Shown: positions 1 to 11,645 of the stretch, one piece after another
How the letters are laid out: every line of letters starts with the position of its first letter
Numbering within the stretch: position 1 is the first letter of the stretch
NCBI GenBank assembly: GCA_009760855.2
Contig: WPIO01000042.1
Location: forward strand, 3,238,501-3,302,500
Reading direction: 5' to 3'
DNA: 64,000 nucleotides
Source: Cristatella mucedo
Lineage: Eukaryota; Bryozoa; Phylactolaemata; Cristatellidae
The notes under the pieces: generated by a model
What the model was told of the DNA's origin: nothing
What the model saw: the letters and a program-made list of their open reading frames with translations, nothing else
The model's database searches: none
Made by a program: the position numbers and the translations under genes

Positions 1-76
<76 letters not shown>
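1..76. repeat. (CT)n microsatellite
   Basis: A pure CT dinucleotide run reaches the left edge of the window, so its true length is unknown. Confidence 0.98.
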
Positions 77-78
<2 letters not shown>

Positions 79-1049
79 TCGAGGAAGCCAAAGCCGGCAA
101 CCGCAATGCCTAGTCTGCGGTTGGTTACTAATGCATGTGGTGGTGACAATTTGAGCCCTTTTCTTTGATTGAAAGCTGATCCCTCTGCAGTGGTTTTGGT
201 GATCTATTTTGTAGCACGATGTCAATCTTTGGAGTATCGGCTTGGGGGGCAGGAGTGTGCACACACCCCCTCCCCCCTGGCTGGCAAGCACCACCCCACT
301 CCACTCTCACGAGGCTATCGCCTGGCATGAATGCTGCTGTGGCCGCGCTTCAGGCTGGTCGCTTGACGGTCGTAGCTGCTGAGTGCATGCCGTCCAGAGT
401 GTCGTGCCGGTCAACCAAGTTCGATGCTCGTCTATCGTGCTGCCATAGCCGGTTCGTGCAGGTCATTGGAGATGGAGTGCAGCAATCCAGCTGGCTATGC
501 TGATGCTGCACCAGGATGTGATTGGGGAGCAGGCCGTTGGGTGGGTGAGTGGGTGGGTAGGACGCCGGAAAATATTTCCCTGAAAAGGCTAGCTATCCAG
601 TAAACCTGGGGTGGTGAGTTTGGACTGCGAGTGCATTGCTCAGTTCTACAGTGTGCTTCCTGAGCACGGATTTGCTTAGTGTGCCTGGGAGAAGGGCTTA
701 CAAAATGTCTCGTGTCATCTAGCTAACGAGGTGATAGAGATCAGTAGATCGGTGACCTCCGACCTTTGACTTTTGCCATCTCTTTTGCCATCTTCGGTGT
801 CTGCATCGGTGTCGTCAATCGATTGATTCTGCATATTGCACTTTTGCCAGGTTTCCATGTGCTTTTGGTCGTTTACGCGTGCACGCTGTCAGATGCTCTG
901 CAATAGGCGTGCAGTTTCTTGCGCTCTCTCTTTGAAGAACGGTGCACACTAACGCTTATGAAGCGCTCAGGTAATGGTGACCTTTCGGCGCTTCTCCTCG
1001 AGTCAATTTGCCCCTGGGTCTTAGCCTCGCGGTATGCGGTGCTCGCTCG

Positions 1050-1195
1050 CTCTTCACGACCCAGGTCGTCGGTGGCTCCGAATCTTGCAATCAGGGCTGG
1101 GTATCGCCCTCTGCAAGCAGCGGAGAGCATCCTTCCTAAGGCTCTTCTTCCTCTATGTAAATGAGGCTGTACATGATCAGCTAACCTTTTTTTTT
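1050..1195 (+). repeat. SINE-2 remnant, diverged
   Basis: The order of motifs matches the clearer SINE-2 copy at 17797-17975: a ggtcgt...ggctccgaatc B-box relic, a tatcgcc...ctgcaagc block, taaggctcttctt, then gaggctgta...atcagcta and a T-rich end. Many substitutions suggest an old insertion. Confidence 0.55.
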
Positions 1196-1578
1196 TAATG
1201 CTCATTCATTCATAGCGTGACCTCTAGGACCGCCCCATTTTTCAGCACTTGTATTCCCTCCCATGTTCGAGCTGGTGAGAGCCGGCTTGGTCGAGATAGG
1301 GTTTCGGAATCATCAAAAAAAAAAGTGTTGCCTGGAGGTGGGGGCAGTATTCACTTGTCGGCTAGCTGCTCTTTTGCCAGCAGGTTGGCCCGTTTGGCTG
1401 GCCCATGCATGCTCTGGCTGTTACGAGTGGCTGCGGAACTGAATAACCACGCTGGCTACCACAAGGCTGTACGCTTACCTACGGCCTGGCATGTGAAGTT
1501 TTGTCATTTCGCATAAGCAAATACGCGGCACGCGCACGTCTCGCGCACGAACACAAATACACAAAGGAATATTGCCAG

Positions 1579-1735
1579 GCTGGTTCGGTCTAGCGGTTAA
1601 GGCGCTCGCCCCGACCAAGGTGTGACTGAGGTCGTGGGCTCGAGCCCCGAGGCATATGTGAAGCGCCTGAATAGAGATTAAGTTCTCTTGGGGCGCTATA
1701 TAAATGAATTATATTATAATAATATCAAGAACTAG
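1579..1735 (+). repeat. SINE-1: tRNA-derived head with LINE-A-like 3' tail
   Basis: The head looks like a tRNA gene: an A-box-like tctagcggttaaggcgc and a B-box-like gggctcgagcccc. The 3' half carries gcgcctgaatagagattaag, then ttctcttggggcgc, then an AT-rich tail. The tail matches the 3' end of LINE-A in this window, which suggests LINE-A machinery mobilised it. It is a SINE rather than a tRNA gene because the anticodon region is not cloverleaf-like and the unit recurs. Confidence 0.8.
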
Positions 1736-1964
1736 GAGTTTGCAACGTTGCTCTTGTCTTACACTGAGTAGACGAGGCACAACATTAACTTATGTAAATG
1801 CATGGTAACCAATGTTGGTGTCAATTTGTTTTTATTGGTAGCCAAGGGCACGCCTGCTCTAACTGTGTGCATGCACAAAATGCAGCGGGTTGCACATCCA
1901 ATTGCTGCACCTCTGCGCTGACCCCCCCCCCCTCCATTGCACGAAAACGATCGTCGCTTTATAG

Positions 1965-2186
1965 CATTTCGAGACGTGCACAGAGGACTTGGCAGGCATC
2001 CGCTGGTCACCACGAGATCAGGTGCTGTGCGTCTGGGAGAGCTGCCTGCGCTACGGCGTGGCCCTCTACTCCGTCGCCGGCCAGCTCTTGGGCAACTATG
2101 GTGCCTACGAGCAGGCGCTCGGCGTCAAGTCCGTGGCCTGGTCTCCTACCGGCCAGCTTCTCGCCGTGGGCAGCTATGACCAAAAG
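1965..2186 (+). CDS. WRAP73: WRAP73 (WDR8) exon, WD40 propeller part
   Basis: WRAP73 is a WD40-repeat protein of centriolar satellites and spindle poles. In animals it works with SSX2IP in spindle anchoring and cilium formation, and the yeast Wdr8 homologue acts with Msd1. This exon encodes 74 residues in frame 0, from HFETCTEDLAG through GIRWSP and CLRYGVALYS to SVAWSPTGQLLAVGSYDQK. It aligns closely with the middle of vertebrate WRAP73 (HFDTDTQDLTG..., SVAWSP..., LAVGSYDGK). The acceptor is ctttatag before CAT and the donor is AAG followed by gtacga. Earlier exons, with roughly the first 190 residues, are not in the window. The start was chosen because a stop (tag) overlaps the acceptor and the homology begins right after it. 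Confidence 0.93.
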
Positions 2187-2545
2187 GTACGACTGAAGTC
2201 GAAAGTTCCGTGCCAGCCCCTCCCTTCTTGGCATCCAGTCGCAAATCGACTGCCTCAGCTAGCTTTTGCCCTAGCTTCCACCAGCGATTGCTTCCGAAAT
2301 CTCGCAAAAGGCTTGTTTTTTTGCTCTGTCGACAATGTACGCTACCGGGCCTCAGTTTCCTTGCTGCTGCTCGGCTGGCAACTCACATAGCGCTTATACC
2401 ATCGTTTAAGAACTTTGTATGATATGCATTAACTGGGTAGCGATATCGCTGTCAGCCAAGCAACCTGCTGCTGCTGCCGAATTCTTAATGAGTGTTCCTT
2501 GCCCGTGCTTGGGAAAAGCTATGCTTGGCCACACCATAGCACCCT

Positions 2546-2572
2546 GCTGCTGCTGCTGCTGCTGCTGCTGCT
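2546..2572. repeat. (CTG)n trinucleotide run
   Basis: About nine consecutive CTG units lie inside the first visible WRAP73 intron. Confidence 0.9.
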
Positions 2573-4049
2573 CATGTTGGAGTAACTTTTTCCTAACTCA
2601 GGATGAACCGTCGGACAGCATGGCACTGTTGCAGACTGGCTTACAAGTGCTGCTGTGAGGTCCTGTAGCCTGCTGCCCGATCCCTTAGATGTGTTACAGG
2701 CAAGCAGTCAAGTGTCTAGTCACGTCTGTGGTAGCTCTCGTGATAACGGTTCCGTTTGGTGTATTGCAAGGTCACAGCCATGGTCGTCCAAATGCTAGTG
2801 ATCTGCCTATGTTAGCCCTATCTGGCTTATAAGCAATGCTAGTTTGTGGACACATGAGATGATGTGCTGAGGCGCGCTCAGTGCTCTTATAAATCGTTGT
2901 ATTGGAATTTGGCACGGTAGTATTAAGATTCACTTCTCCAGCTTGTAAAGAGCTCACAGCAGGGCTTCGCATGACACAGGGAGCGCAAAGTCACTTCAAA
3001 TTGCACATAGAACAGTTTTTTTTAAATTCCTGTTCAGCACAGCTCATTTCGTCTGAAATAGTGTACTTGTGTGAGTGTGTATGTGCTGGTAAATGTGTTG
3101 TTCGCCTGTGCTTCTAGTGTGCCAGTGTGTCTCGTCAGCACTCGTACGATGTTTACTCTAAACGGTACCTGTCGTATAATGACTTGTAGCAGTTTGCCAT
3201 TCAACTTTCTTGCTAGCATTCAATGCTGTCAGATGGCCTCGAGTCGCTGCCACGGGTGAAGTTACAAGTCATCGGGTTGCCGGTAATGAGCTTGTGTTTA
3301 GATGTGCAAGGTTGCCAAGATATGTGCTCTGGACAGCTTTTTTTTTTTTTTACTTGACTAGCCAAGTACAACAAGCGGATTTGTAATTGATAGCAACTGC
3401 TTGTTTACGATCGCAGTTTTGTGTAATGCTCACCTGCAATCGCTTGCCAGCTTCATCTGCCCACTACTTCTGCATATTGGCAGCTGGCGACAGCTCTGCT
3501 TTTGGTCTTTGCCGAATCCAAACTTTTTACTCGAACCGCCTCCATTAATTTGTGCCGTGTGAACTTGGTCACGGCTGCCGATCCAGGTGCCCAAGTGCCC
3601 TAGTCCTTTTTAGCCTGCCCTCTACTCTGAACTCTACCCTCTGACCTCTATCCTGCTGCAGCCCACTGCAGCTAGGCTGCAGTTTTGCTTCGGTTTCAGA
3701 GGTGCCCGATGTATGGTTTTGGCTTTGACGGCTGCTGATCATCGAAGCACTTCTGCGGGCGATATCTAATCTATATATAAAGCTTATTCATGTTGGATTG
3801 TATGCGACTCTTCCTTGTTGGTCAATTCCTTTAGCCTTGCATGGACGGGGAGGAGTGCACACATGCACATGGGTACGAACGTCTACAAATCCTGTAATGT
3901 AACGATAGTTTGTAACGCTAAGACCTGCTTGCGTGTGCTATCGGCAGCCCTGCTCTGACGGCAGTGCACAAGCTTAACTTGAATAGCACAGTGTCGCTGG
4001 TAAGATCCTTAGCCAGAGTTTAGGGGGGTGCAAGAAGCATGCACCATGC

Positions 4050-4268
4050 ACCTGTTTCTAACAGCATTTGCTGGGTCCCCGTGACTTGTCCTTTGTGTGC
4101 TTATGCATGCTGACACTGTGCATGCTACCACTAGCCATACTGTGCATGTTGACACTAAGCATGTTGCAACTAACAATACGATCATGCTTCCTTTATATCA
4201 TATGTTAAGTGCCTAGAAAGAGATTAAGTTCTCCGAGGGTGCCATAAAAATGTATTATTATTTTTATT
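4050..4268 (+). mobile_element. LINE-A 3' fragment
   Basis: It starts in the terminal RT-coding segment (agcatttgctgggtcc), continues through the characteristic tgctgacactgtgcatgct 3'UTR, and ends with gtgcctagaaagagattaag, ttctccgaggg and an ATT tail. It is strongly 5'-truncated. Confidence 0.8.
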
Positions 4269-5560
4269 AATGTGGGCTTCTCATTCTTGAAATGTTGACT
4301 CTGGTTTCGGGCAGTGCTAAATAAGTCTTCTGAGTAAATGTAGTAAACAAACCTCAAGCATCAAAGAGGAGCCCGGGCTGCAAGCACCGGGTGAATACAC
4401 AGCCACGGTATCGTCTAACCATCAGGAATGGACTAATCCCAGTTATATGCTGAGAGGTTGCTGTAAGCCCGAAGTTGCTTTTTTTGTCAACGTTGAATGT
4501 AAGAAAGTTGGCTGACACCCAGGACCTCTTGACAACAATACGTGTGCCTACCCATCAACATAGCTGCGTCCGAGGTCTTTAAAGACAAGCCGAGCAGAAT
4601 GTCGTCGTCGGGGTAGAAGTTGAACCCCTCCCCGTGGTGGTATTTTGTCGTCGACGTGGACGCAGAAGCTCTCGTTAAAGGCAGCTATTACCCAGCTCAA
4701 ATCGTCGAGTGTGTATGTAGAGAGAAACGGCAAACCTCGAGCAGATCGCTTCAGGAACTGTGCACACCATGAGAGCCGACGGTTGAAGAATACCAATGAG
4801 AAAGGTCCGAGTCAAACCAAATGAATCAGTTTGGCTCACTCAACACGTACCCGAGATTTCTATGGTTGTCAGCGGAAGTTACCCGCAAGCCAGAACGTTC
4901 CGTGGAATCGCATTCTCAGTCTGGATGCCTTTTTTCTGTTAATATCCGAATGCACGGTTTGCTAAGGTGCATCGTTTCTGTGCACATGGTCATGAATAGC
5001 CAGCCTCTGTGAGCTCAAGACATTCCGAGGCAGCATTCGTTTTCATAACGTTCATGCATGGCTCTGTACTGTTTAGACCACTTCACCGGGCATGCTGATA
5101 ACTTTAATGAGTATCGTCTCTTCACTCTCGCTCGGGTCCACCTGTCCTCCTCTGACTCCGGTCATTTGCTTGTGTCCCTAACGAACCAAATTCTTTGGAG
5201 ATTCATCAAGTGCCTAGGTACGCCTCCGAATACACTGCACTAGTTCACCTGACTGAGCATGTGCCTGCGTGGGCCTTAAAGCATGTTTGTGTTCTCACAT
5301 GCATGCAGACTGTATATGTGAATCTCATACACGTGAACCGGCATGCTATGCATGTTTATCATTCATTGTAAGCAGGTGAGTGCCTGTGAGCATGCCTGCA
5401 TGCCCTAGGGGAAGTGGGTGCAGGAGGCTACCACACACAATTATTCCATCGCAGCACTAGTATGAACTGTGTCTGTTGTTCGCATTGCTTGGGCATGTGT
5501 TAAGCAGCATTGCTAGTCGGGTCTTGTGTGTTGAAATTGTATCGCGATTTCTTCCGGCAG

Positions 5561-5641
5561 GTACGCATGCTCAACCATGTGACGTGGAAGCCTCTAATGG
5601 AATTTGAGCACCCGGTCGTGCTGAGACCTCGTGGGAAGCTG
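5561..5641 (+). CDS. WRAP73: WRAP73 exon (27 codons)
   Basis: The exon encodes VRMLNHVTWKPLMEFEHPVV and a few more residues. The vertebrate protein has [20 protein letters not shown] at this place, immediately after GSYDGK, so the order is right. The acceptor cttccggcag is excellent and the donor CTG-gtaggt is good. Both borders are phase 0, matching the previous exon's phase-0 end. Confidence 0.95.
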
Positions 5642-5949
5642 GTAGGTGGATGCCTCTAAGCTTCAGACCGCAGTGCGGAAAGTGGCAGCAGACAGCGCAC
5701 CAGCCGTTCAGTTTCCAAAACATCTGGCATGCGTAGTACGAGAGAGATTCAGTCGCTGCGATATTAATGCCGAGGCGGGCGTGCGATCACATAAGGATCG
5801 CCATCGCTTGTTTTTTGTCGGCATTAGGTTGAGCCACACGAATCCTCCGTATTTGTTATGTGGATATCGAAGTTGAAGTATGCGCTCCAACATTTTCCAC
5901 CCGGGAGACTATTTTGGCAGCAGAATTAATAGGAATCTGCTAGGTTGTA

Positions 5950-6003
5950 CAACTGTAAAGCGCCTAGAAAAAGATTGAGTTCTCTGAGGGCGCTTTATCA
6001 ATT

Positions 6004-6042
<39 letters not shown>
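5950..6042 (+). mobile_element. LINE-A 3' terminal fragment with (ATT)n
   Basis: Only the terminal hairpin region remains (aaagcgcctag, agattgagttctctgagggc, gcttta), followed by about 13 ATT units. The insertion is extremely truncated. Confidence 0.8.
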
Positions 6043-6043
<1 letters not shown>

Positions 6044-6374
6044 GAGCCATGTCAGAAATATTTCGATTGGGCTGACCCTTGACCTTCTCATCCGGGCAGC
6101 CTATAATAATGGAGGCCGGAGACATACCCCCTTGTAGGTCAGCGGTTCGGTACCCGCATTCCCATACACCACCTCGTCCCTGTACCTATGTCCATAATTC
6201 ATAGGCAAGCAGATTTCGTTGTGGTATTATATGGTTGAGTTAAGGATGTAGTCTTGCAGCAACCAATTAATGTTCGGTTCTTTGCTGGCTTTGAAGCTTT
6301 GAATTAGTCTGCCTTCAATTATAAAGGAAGTGATTGCACAGATTACGCATGACATTTGAACCACTGCAGTTCCT

Positions 6375-6470
6375 TTGCGTCAAATGTCAAGCGCCTAGAT
6401 ATAGATTGAGTTCTCTGAGGGCACTTTATCAAGTGTGTTATTATTATTATTAATATTATTATTATTACCA
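6375..6470 (+). mobile_element. LINE-A 3' terminal fragment with (ATT)n
   Basis: Same terminal hairpin region and ATT tail as the fragment 400 bp upstream, with different flanks and its own substitutions. It is probably an independent truncated insertion. Confidence 0.75.
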
Positions 6471-6937
6471 AGTTTTCTATCTTGTATAACCCGTATGTTT
6501 GCATGTACAAAAAATAAGGAAATGCCTGAAAGTAATTGGTTTGTGTAGCTAATCAAGAGCAGAGAGCATCCATCAATATGAAAGTCTGAGATTGCACTCG
6601 AGGTCCTGAACCTCGGCAGGTAGTCAGAGCATTTTGAGGATTCCGACAGTCAGTGCTGTTTGACAATTCAGTGTAGAGGGAGAACTGCTGCTGCCACCTT
6701 GAAATTTCGAACTTTTGGACCCGTTCAAATGATTTTGTTAGGTCTAGTGCTACTCGACGGTGTGGCTTATATTTTCGGAAAATCTCTCGTTGCATTTGCC
6801 GCAATCAATAGTTCTCTCGGGTAACTGATGACTCTTGTCAATATCAAAGGGGTGCCATAGGTAAGAAGTCATTGGGGTAACAGTTTTTTTTATAGGGAAA
6901 ACAATTGAAAGGATTATGCCTCACCCTTACTGCTGAT

Positions 6938-7125
6938 TATGCTCTATATGGAATATTTTTCAAGATAGATCAACCCCATAAGGCATGAACTATCGATTGG
7001 TTATATGCTCTATATGGAATATTTGTCAACCCCATAAGGCATGAACTATCGATTGGTTATATGCTCTATATGGAATATTTTTCAAGATAGATCAACCCCA
7101 TACGGCATGAACTATCGATTGGTTG
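6938..7125 (+). repeat. Three-copy tandem repeat, unit 66/56/66 bp
   Basis: Units start at 6938, 7004 and 7060, each with tatgctctatatggaatatt and ending catgaactatcgattggtt. The middle unit lacks about 10 bp (caagatagat) found in the outer two. The third has one substitution (catacggc for cataaggc). Confidence 0.95.
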
Positions 7126-7639
7126 GGCACCCTGCCGATTACTGCCGTCAAAGGACAAGCATTGTGGATCACCTTGGTTACCATACCTTCTTTCGGGTAA
7201 CACTCTATTGCTTTTTGTCATTCGCGTGAACTTCTCGTGAGACAAAACTCCTGAGAGAAGTGCCCTACGTTGGGAAGAGCCCAATGGCCGGAGACAGGTA
7301 GTGAAGGTTTTGGGGGGGCCCCTTCCAACGGTGGTATGTGCCTCTGAAAAGCAATGGCTCTGCTCAAGCAGTTTCCTTGCAGTCAGCACGGAGCTGGGTG
7401 ACGACACGGGGTGCCGCCATCGAGGGCAGAAGCAGCAAAGGTGCCACCAGACCAGCTGCCGTGTTCGTCAGTTACTTGGCCAATTCAGCTTGATAAATTG
7501 TGAGCCGGAAAGGCTAGAGGTTGGAATGCTGCAATAGAAGGTTTCAGAAACCCTTGGCTAATTGGGTAATATTACACTGTGTGATGCATCTCTGTCTGTA
7601 TCGCCACAAGGGCTAAGTGGGTGGCAAGAGAGTTTTCTG

Positions 7640-8165
7640 AAAGTCTGCGGAGATGTTCAGAATGCCAAGTCAATGAACCCTACAGAGTCTGCGTGCGGCT
7701 CACTTTTTTCCCTCTGCCTCGTGGAGAGCAGCACTCGTGGAGAGCAGCCCTGCAAGTAATCATGTGATCTCCAGACTCTTTTCTTCGGTCGTTACCCCGC
7801 AACGTAGGTTGTCGACCCAACTGGTAGTACTGCTGAGGGCACAGGCCCACACGGGCACGGCCCATGTCCGCGGCTGGCAACCGTTCTACGAAAAAAGCAG
7901 CAGCCTGTAAAGAGATTAAGGTGATTGCATGGAGGTGCTTACCCACGAGATTTCTTCTAACGTCTTCTTGGCTTCTACCGAGAATCAATTGCTGTGCAGC
8001 AAAGGCGTGTGCCTCACTGAGTGAGAGTGGGGGGGGCAACTGCTCTCACTTCACCTAGCACGCCCGCCGCCAGGCTCAACCGTCCAACCGTGCCCAGCAA
8101 TGTGAGAGCACTCCCTCGTCCAAATGTGAAGGGTATGCACACACACACATAACACACACACAGAC

Positions 8166-8232
<67 letters not shown>

Positions 8233-9006
8233 GACCTGCACACGCTCCCACACGCTACATGAGTGGTGGAGTGGCAAGCACACGAGCGCCCGAGGATGCG
8301 GATGCTGCAGGGGCGTGGCCACAGGGAGGCCTACCGGTACCAGCCGGCACAGTCGCCAAAGATGATGGAGGCGTCAGTATCTTGGATCGGGAACAGGGTC
8401 ACGGTTTCCTTTGACTGAGGCGACGAAAGCCCTCTCTCAGAGTAAGAGTAAGACAGGTGAATTGCCTTCTCAATAGCGGCAGCTGTGTGCCCCCAACGGT
8501 CGCCTACAGCACTACCAGAGGTGGGTGCTCTCTCGGGTTCTCTGGGGTAGTCAGCAAGTGGTTTTCAGCAAGTACTCATAGAAACTGTAAGCAGAGCTTA
8601 GAGCACAGCGGAAACGGAACAAAGGAAGCACCTGGCGGACCGTGGGGCAAGCTAACCGAGCCAGTTGTTAGTCGTAAGGTCTTAATACTAAAAATAATGA
8701 ATATCTAGCATATAAAAACAAGAGCAAGTCCTTCCTCGGATACCGGTTGAGGCTTGAGCACATGAAAATCCAATATTTATGTTATGTACTGTAACTCCAA
8801 AAAGACTGTGTAGCTGTCACGTGGGAGAGTTTTATGTAGCTCACTCACAGCCGAAGTGGCTTTCGGTAGCCAACAGACTTCGTCTCATACAACAAAGAGA
8901 AACTGAGAAGCATAGCTGAGTCAGTTTCATTTCTGATTCAGGAGGGTAGTCGAGGAAGTGAGTTGCATGGAAGTAGCAGCTCAGAACGGCTGGAAAGGAT
9001 GTGCCA
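7640..9006. repeat. Inverted duplication, left arm
   Basis: This segment recurs in reverse complement at 34409-36031 with very high identity: long stretches such as 8457-8720 match almost base for base. It includes 3'-flanking unique sequence, a (CA)n tract (8169-8226, 58 bp) and the last 230 bp of a LINE-B copy. The right arm has about 110 bp more near 35.65-35.8 kb and a much longer (GT)n tract. The arms are about 25.4 kb apart. High identity points to a recent segmental duplication or a very recent assembly or structural event. Confidence 0.93.
8138..8226. repeat. (CA)n microsatellite
   Basis: Interrupted CA run with a pure 58-bp stretch at 8169-8226. Its counterpart in the right arm is a pure 163-bp tract. 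Confidence 0.97.
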
Positions 9007-10210
9007 CACTCGGAAGCAGCAGAGTAAATGTCGTTGCATAAGAATTATGGAAGTGAGTTCCACGGTCTAAGACCTTAAGAAAACGAGTTTCCATCACCAA
9101 CTGTCTTTGACCGCAGGAATAGAACAGCTGATTCGTTGTCCATAGAGAACAGTGGGCCCCCCAGGAGGCTGAAACTGGTGCAGCTGTTGAGCTAGGCACG
9201 AAGGAGCCAAGCTTTGTGGGTCTTCCTCATGGGTCAGAGTAGGAAATTTGCTCTGTATCCGTTGACCGATCGTGATCTATCAGCATATCGCAGATCCATC
9301 AGCAAGGGAGATGCATGGCTGAACATCTGGTAGTTGTTGACTGGCCTTGAAGGCATATTTGTCACCAACTTCAGAAGCTAAATGGCTTTTTTTGATAGCC
9401 AAGTGATTAGTCCTGAGTTGGTTACATTTTAGCAAGCCATCGTGGTAGACAGTCCCTAATCTTTGACACGAATTAAATGTGACATCTAGATATGAAAACG
9501 TTTGTCTTAATGAAGTTTTTAAATGTTAAGCCGTTATCAAAGAGGACATCCCGTTTCCAAGCACAAGGTAACGGTCACACTGAAGTATCATCAGATAGAA
9601 GAACTTAAGTATCCTAGTGCAGCCGAACTCTGAGTGTGTTAAGAATAAGAGTTTGTTTTTACCGTTTAGTTTTAAAAGAGAGTTAGCAGACATCCAGGAT
9701 CGAATGCCTGCAAGGCAACTGTTCTGTTTATTAATTGCTGCAGCTGATTCCGATGGTTTAAATCGCAAGTACAGCTGCGTATTGTCAGCATCGAGATGAT
9801 AGTGGAATCCTACGGGCCCAAATCTAGAGGATTGGTGTACATGGAGAACAGCAAGTGACTGGGCGAATTCTTTTGGAACTTCACAAGTGACTGGGCGAGT
9901 TCTTTTGGAACTTCACAAGTGACTAGCCTGCTGCTTGAGACCTAACCACCAGACGGTCCAGATTGAAGCCACGTCTGCTAGACCGATTGCTGTTCTCTGT
10001 CATTCAAGTAGGATATCGTGATCAATGGTGTCATGTGCAGCTGTCAGGTTGAGTAGGACCGGGAAGTGACATCACCATCATAGTTGCTTCTCAGGATGTC
10101 GTTGGTCACGAGTGGAAGAACATTTTCAATAGAATGGTGTCCTTTGAATCCCGACTGAAATCTGTTTGACTAATAATTCTTGTCGATGTTACCCCAAGCC
10201 TACTTTCAGC
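8775..10210 (-). mobile_element. LINE-B copy, 5'-truncated, dead
   Basis: Read on the minus strand, fragments of a non-LTR RT appear in order: FQSGFKGHHS (fingers) near 10.15 kb, a palm segment near 10.0 kb, a mutated catalytic box (D-A-D-N instead of YADD, 9781-9792), SAAAINKQNSCLAGIRSWMSANS near 9.7 kb, and the C-terminal segment shared with other LINE-B copies at 8.8-9.2 kb. Frameshifts and stops make it inactive. Its last 230 bp belong to the inverted duplication. Confidence 0.85.
9853..9916. repeat. 32-bp direct tandem duplication
   Basis: The unit aagtgactgggcga...ggaacttcac occurs twice in a row with one difference (gaattc/gagttc). It lies in the decayed RT region of LINE-B. Confidence 0.95.
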
Positions 10211-11149
10211 TAAAGAAAATCGCCTAAATCAGGCCTACTTACATGCAAGTACGACAGCCAATCTAGTTGCTGCATATCACATCGTGTCTAGATCCCTGCA
10301 ATTACCTTTATTCAGCACTCCCGGCCCGTGCCCTTAATCGTCTGTAACTGGTGAAAAACTCGTCAGCTCATGTGGTCTGTCGTCCTCAACAGCGCCTCAT
10401 CGTCAGCCCCCATTACTTCTGTCTTAGCTTCAGTGGCTTCAAGCATCGAATCGATTTAAAGATCCTCAGTCTGGTTTCCAGGTCACTTCACTTGCCTGCA
10501 CCCAGAGGCAAGCCAGGATTGGAGCGCCGGGGTGTTGGGCGAGGAGCCCCCATGTAAAGGGGATCTGAGGGCATCCCCCCAGCGCCTGCAGGTGTCGTCC
10601 AGCCTGGCCAAGCACTAAGGGGCCAGCGGTCCGACCGGGTGTCAGACTCGGCTCCCACCTACCAGGCCAGAGGTGGCAGCTGCCACCCTTGCCAACCCCC
10701 CCCCCTGGTTTTGCCTCTGCTTGCATTGCCTACCTATTCGACCTTCCTACTCCATCAGTGTGCTTTCACACCATCCACTCCTCCTCAGCATCTAGTCATC
10801 TCGACGTCCCTCACACTATTGAAATTGGTGGAGATTGAGCCTTTAGCCGAAAGTCAAGAGCTCGCTTCTGCTTGCGGTCACTGCCTGCAATGACGTTGCA
10901 TGTTTTAGATCTCGACCAAAGATGCATCTGTCCCAGTAAGTTTTTCCCTCTACCCGGACCTGTATGCTTTTTGTTCCGGTTTGCCCTTCGTTCAGGATTC
11001 AGAAGAGCATGTCACTAGCCAAAGGTAATACTAACCGGGTGGCTATTAGTGTCTTCATATTTATTTTAGCTTGCTGGTCTTAGCATCATACTTAATAAAC
11101 ATAAGCTGTCACGTGCTCGCAATCTAAACAAATCTGCATGGCGGCTGCC

Positions 11150-11645
11150 AATGTGTTTTCATTTACACCCCATCCAATAAGTATGGTTAATCCCAAAATC
11201 GACTTTCCTATTAATTTTCATAAAACTAAAGGTGAAAAATTCTACTTTATGTGCAAATTAAAATTCATTACAAATTCTTCTGCTAATACTAAAATTACCT
11301 GGCATTCACATAATGTCAAATCCTTTGGAGACCATGCATTCAGTTGGTATGCTTCCAAAGCCTGGAACTCACTCCCGAGCTGTGTCACAACATCTCCCGA
11401 CTTGACCACATTTAAAAGGAAACTGAAAACGTATCTATTTAGCACAGCATTTAGTGGGTCCCTGCGACACGTCCTTTATGTGCTTATGCGTGCTGACACT
11501 GTGCATGCTGCCACTAACCACACTTGCATGCTGACCCTGTGAACGTCATGCAACAAATGTGCAGTGCCTAGAAAGAGATTGAGTTCTCTGAGGTAGCTGT
11601 ATCTAATGCATTATTATTATTATTACTATTATTATTATTACTATC
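11150..11645 (+). mobile_element. LINE-A 3' fragment, RT C-terminus plus tail
   Basis: It encodes the typical terminal RT segment: SFGDHAFSWYASKAWNSLPS, then LTTFKRKLKTYLF. The 3'UTR and hairpin follow (agtgcctagaaagagattga, gttctctgagg) with an ATT tail. It is truncated upstream of about 11150. Confidence 0.88.

Larger units (their letters stand above)
77..1964. other. Intron upstream of the first visible WRAP73 exon
   Basis: I find no exon here. The first visible WRAP73 exon starts in mid-protein, so this stretch should be intron unless a short exon was missed. It contains a diverged SINE-2 remnant (about 1050-1195) and a SINE-1 copy (1579-1735). The open frames at 219-503, 919-1164 and 1217-1516 show no recognisable protein and no convincing splice borders. 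Confidence 0.6.
2187..5560 (+). other. WRAP73 intron (3.4 kb)
   Basis: The intron is bounded by gtacga and cttccggcag. It holds a (CTG)n run near 2546-2572 and a LINE-A 3' fragment at 4050-4268. Nothing else is recognisable. Open frames inside it (for example 4548-4796 on the minus strand) have no supporting motif. Confidence 0.85.

Noticed and set aside
1579-1660. A tRNA gene
   Set aside because: It has A and B boxes but no acceptor-stem pairing, is followed by a LINE-like tail and recurs as a family: a SINE. The same applies to 17797, 32040 and 37003.
6938-7125. CRISPR array
   Set aside because: Only three directly adjoining units without spacers, in a eukaryotic intron.
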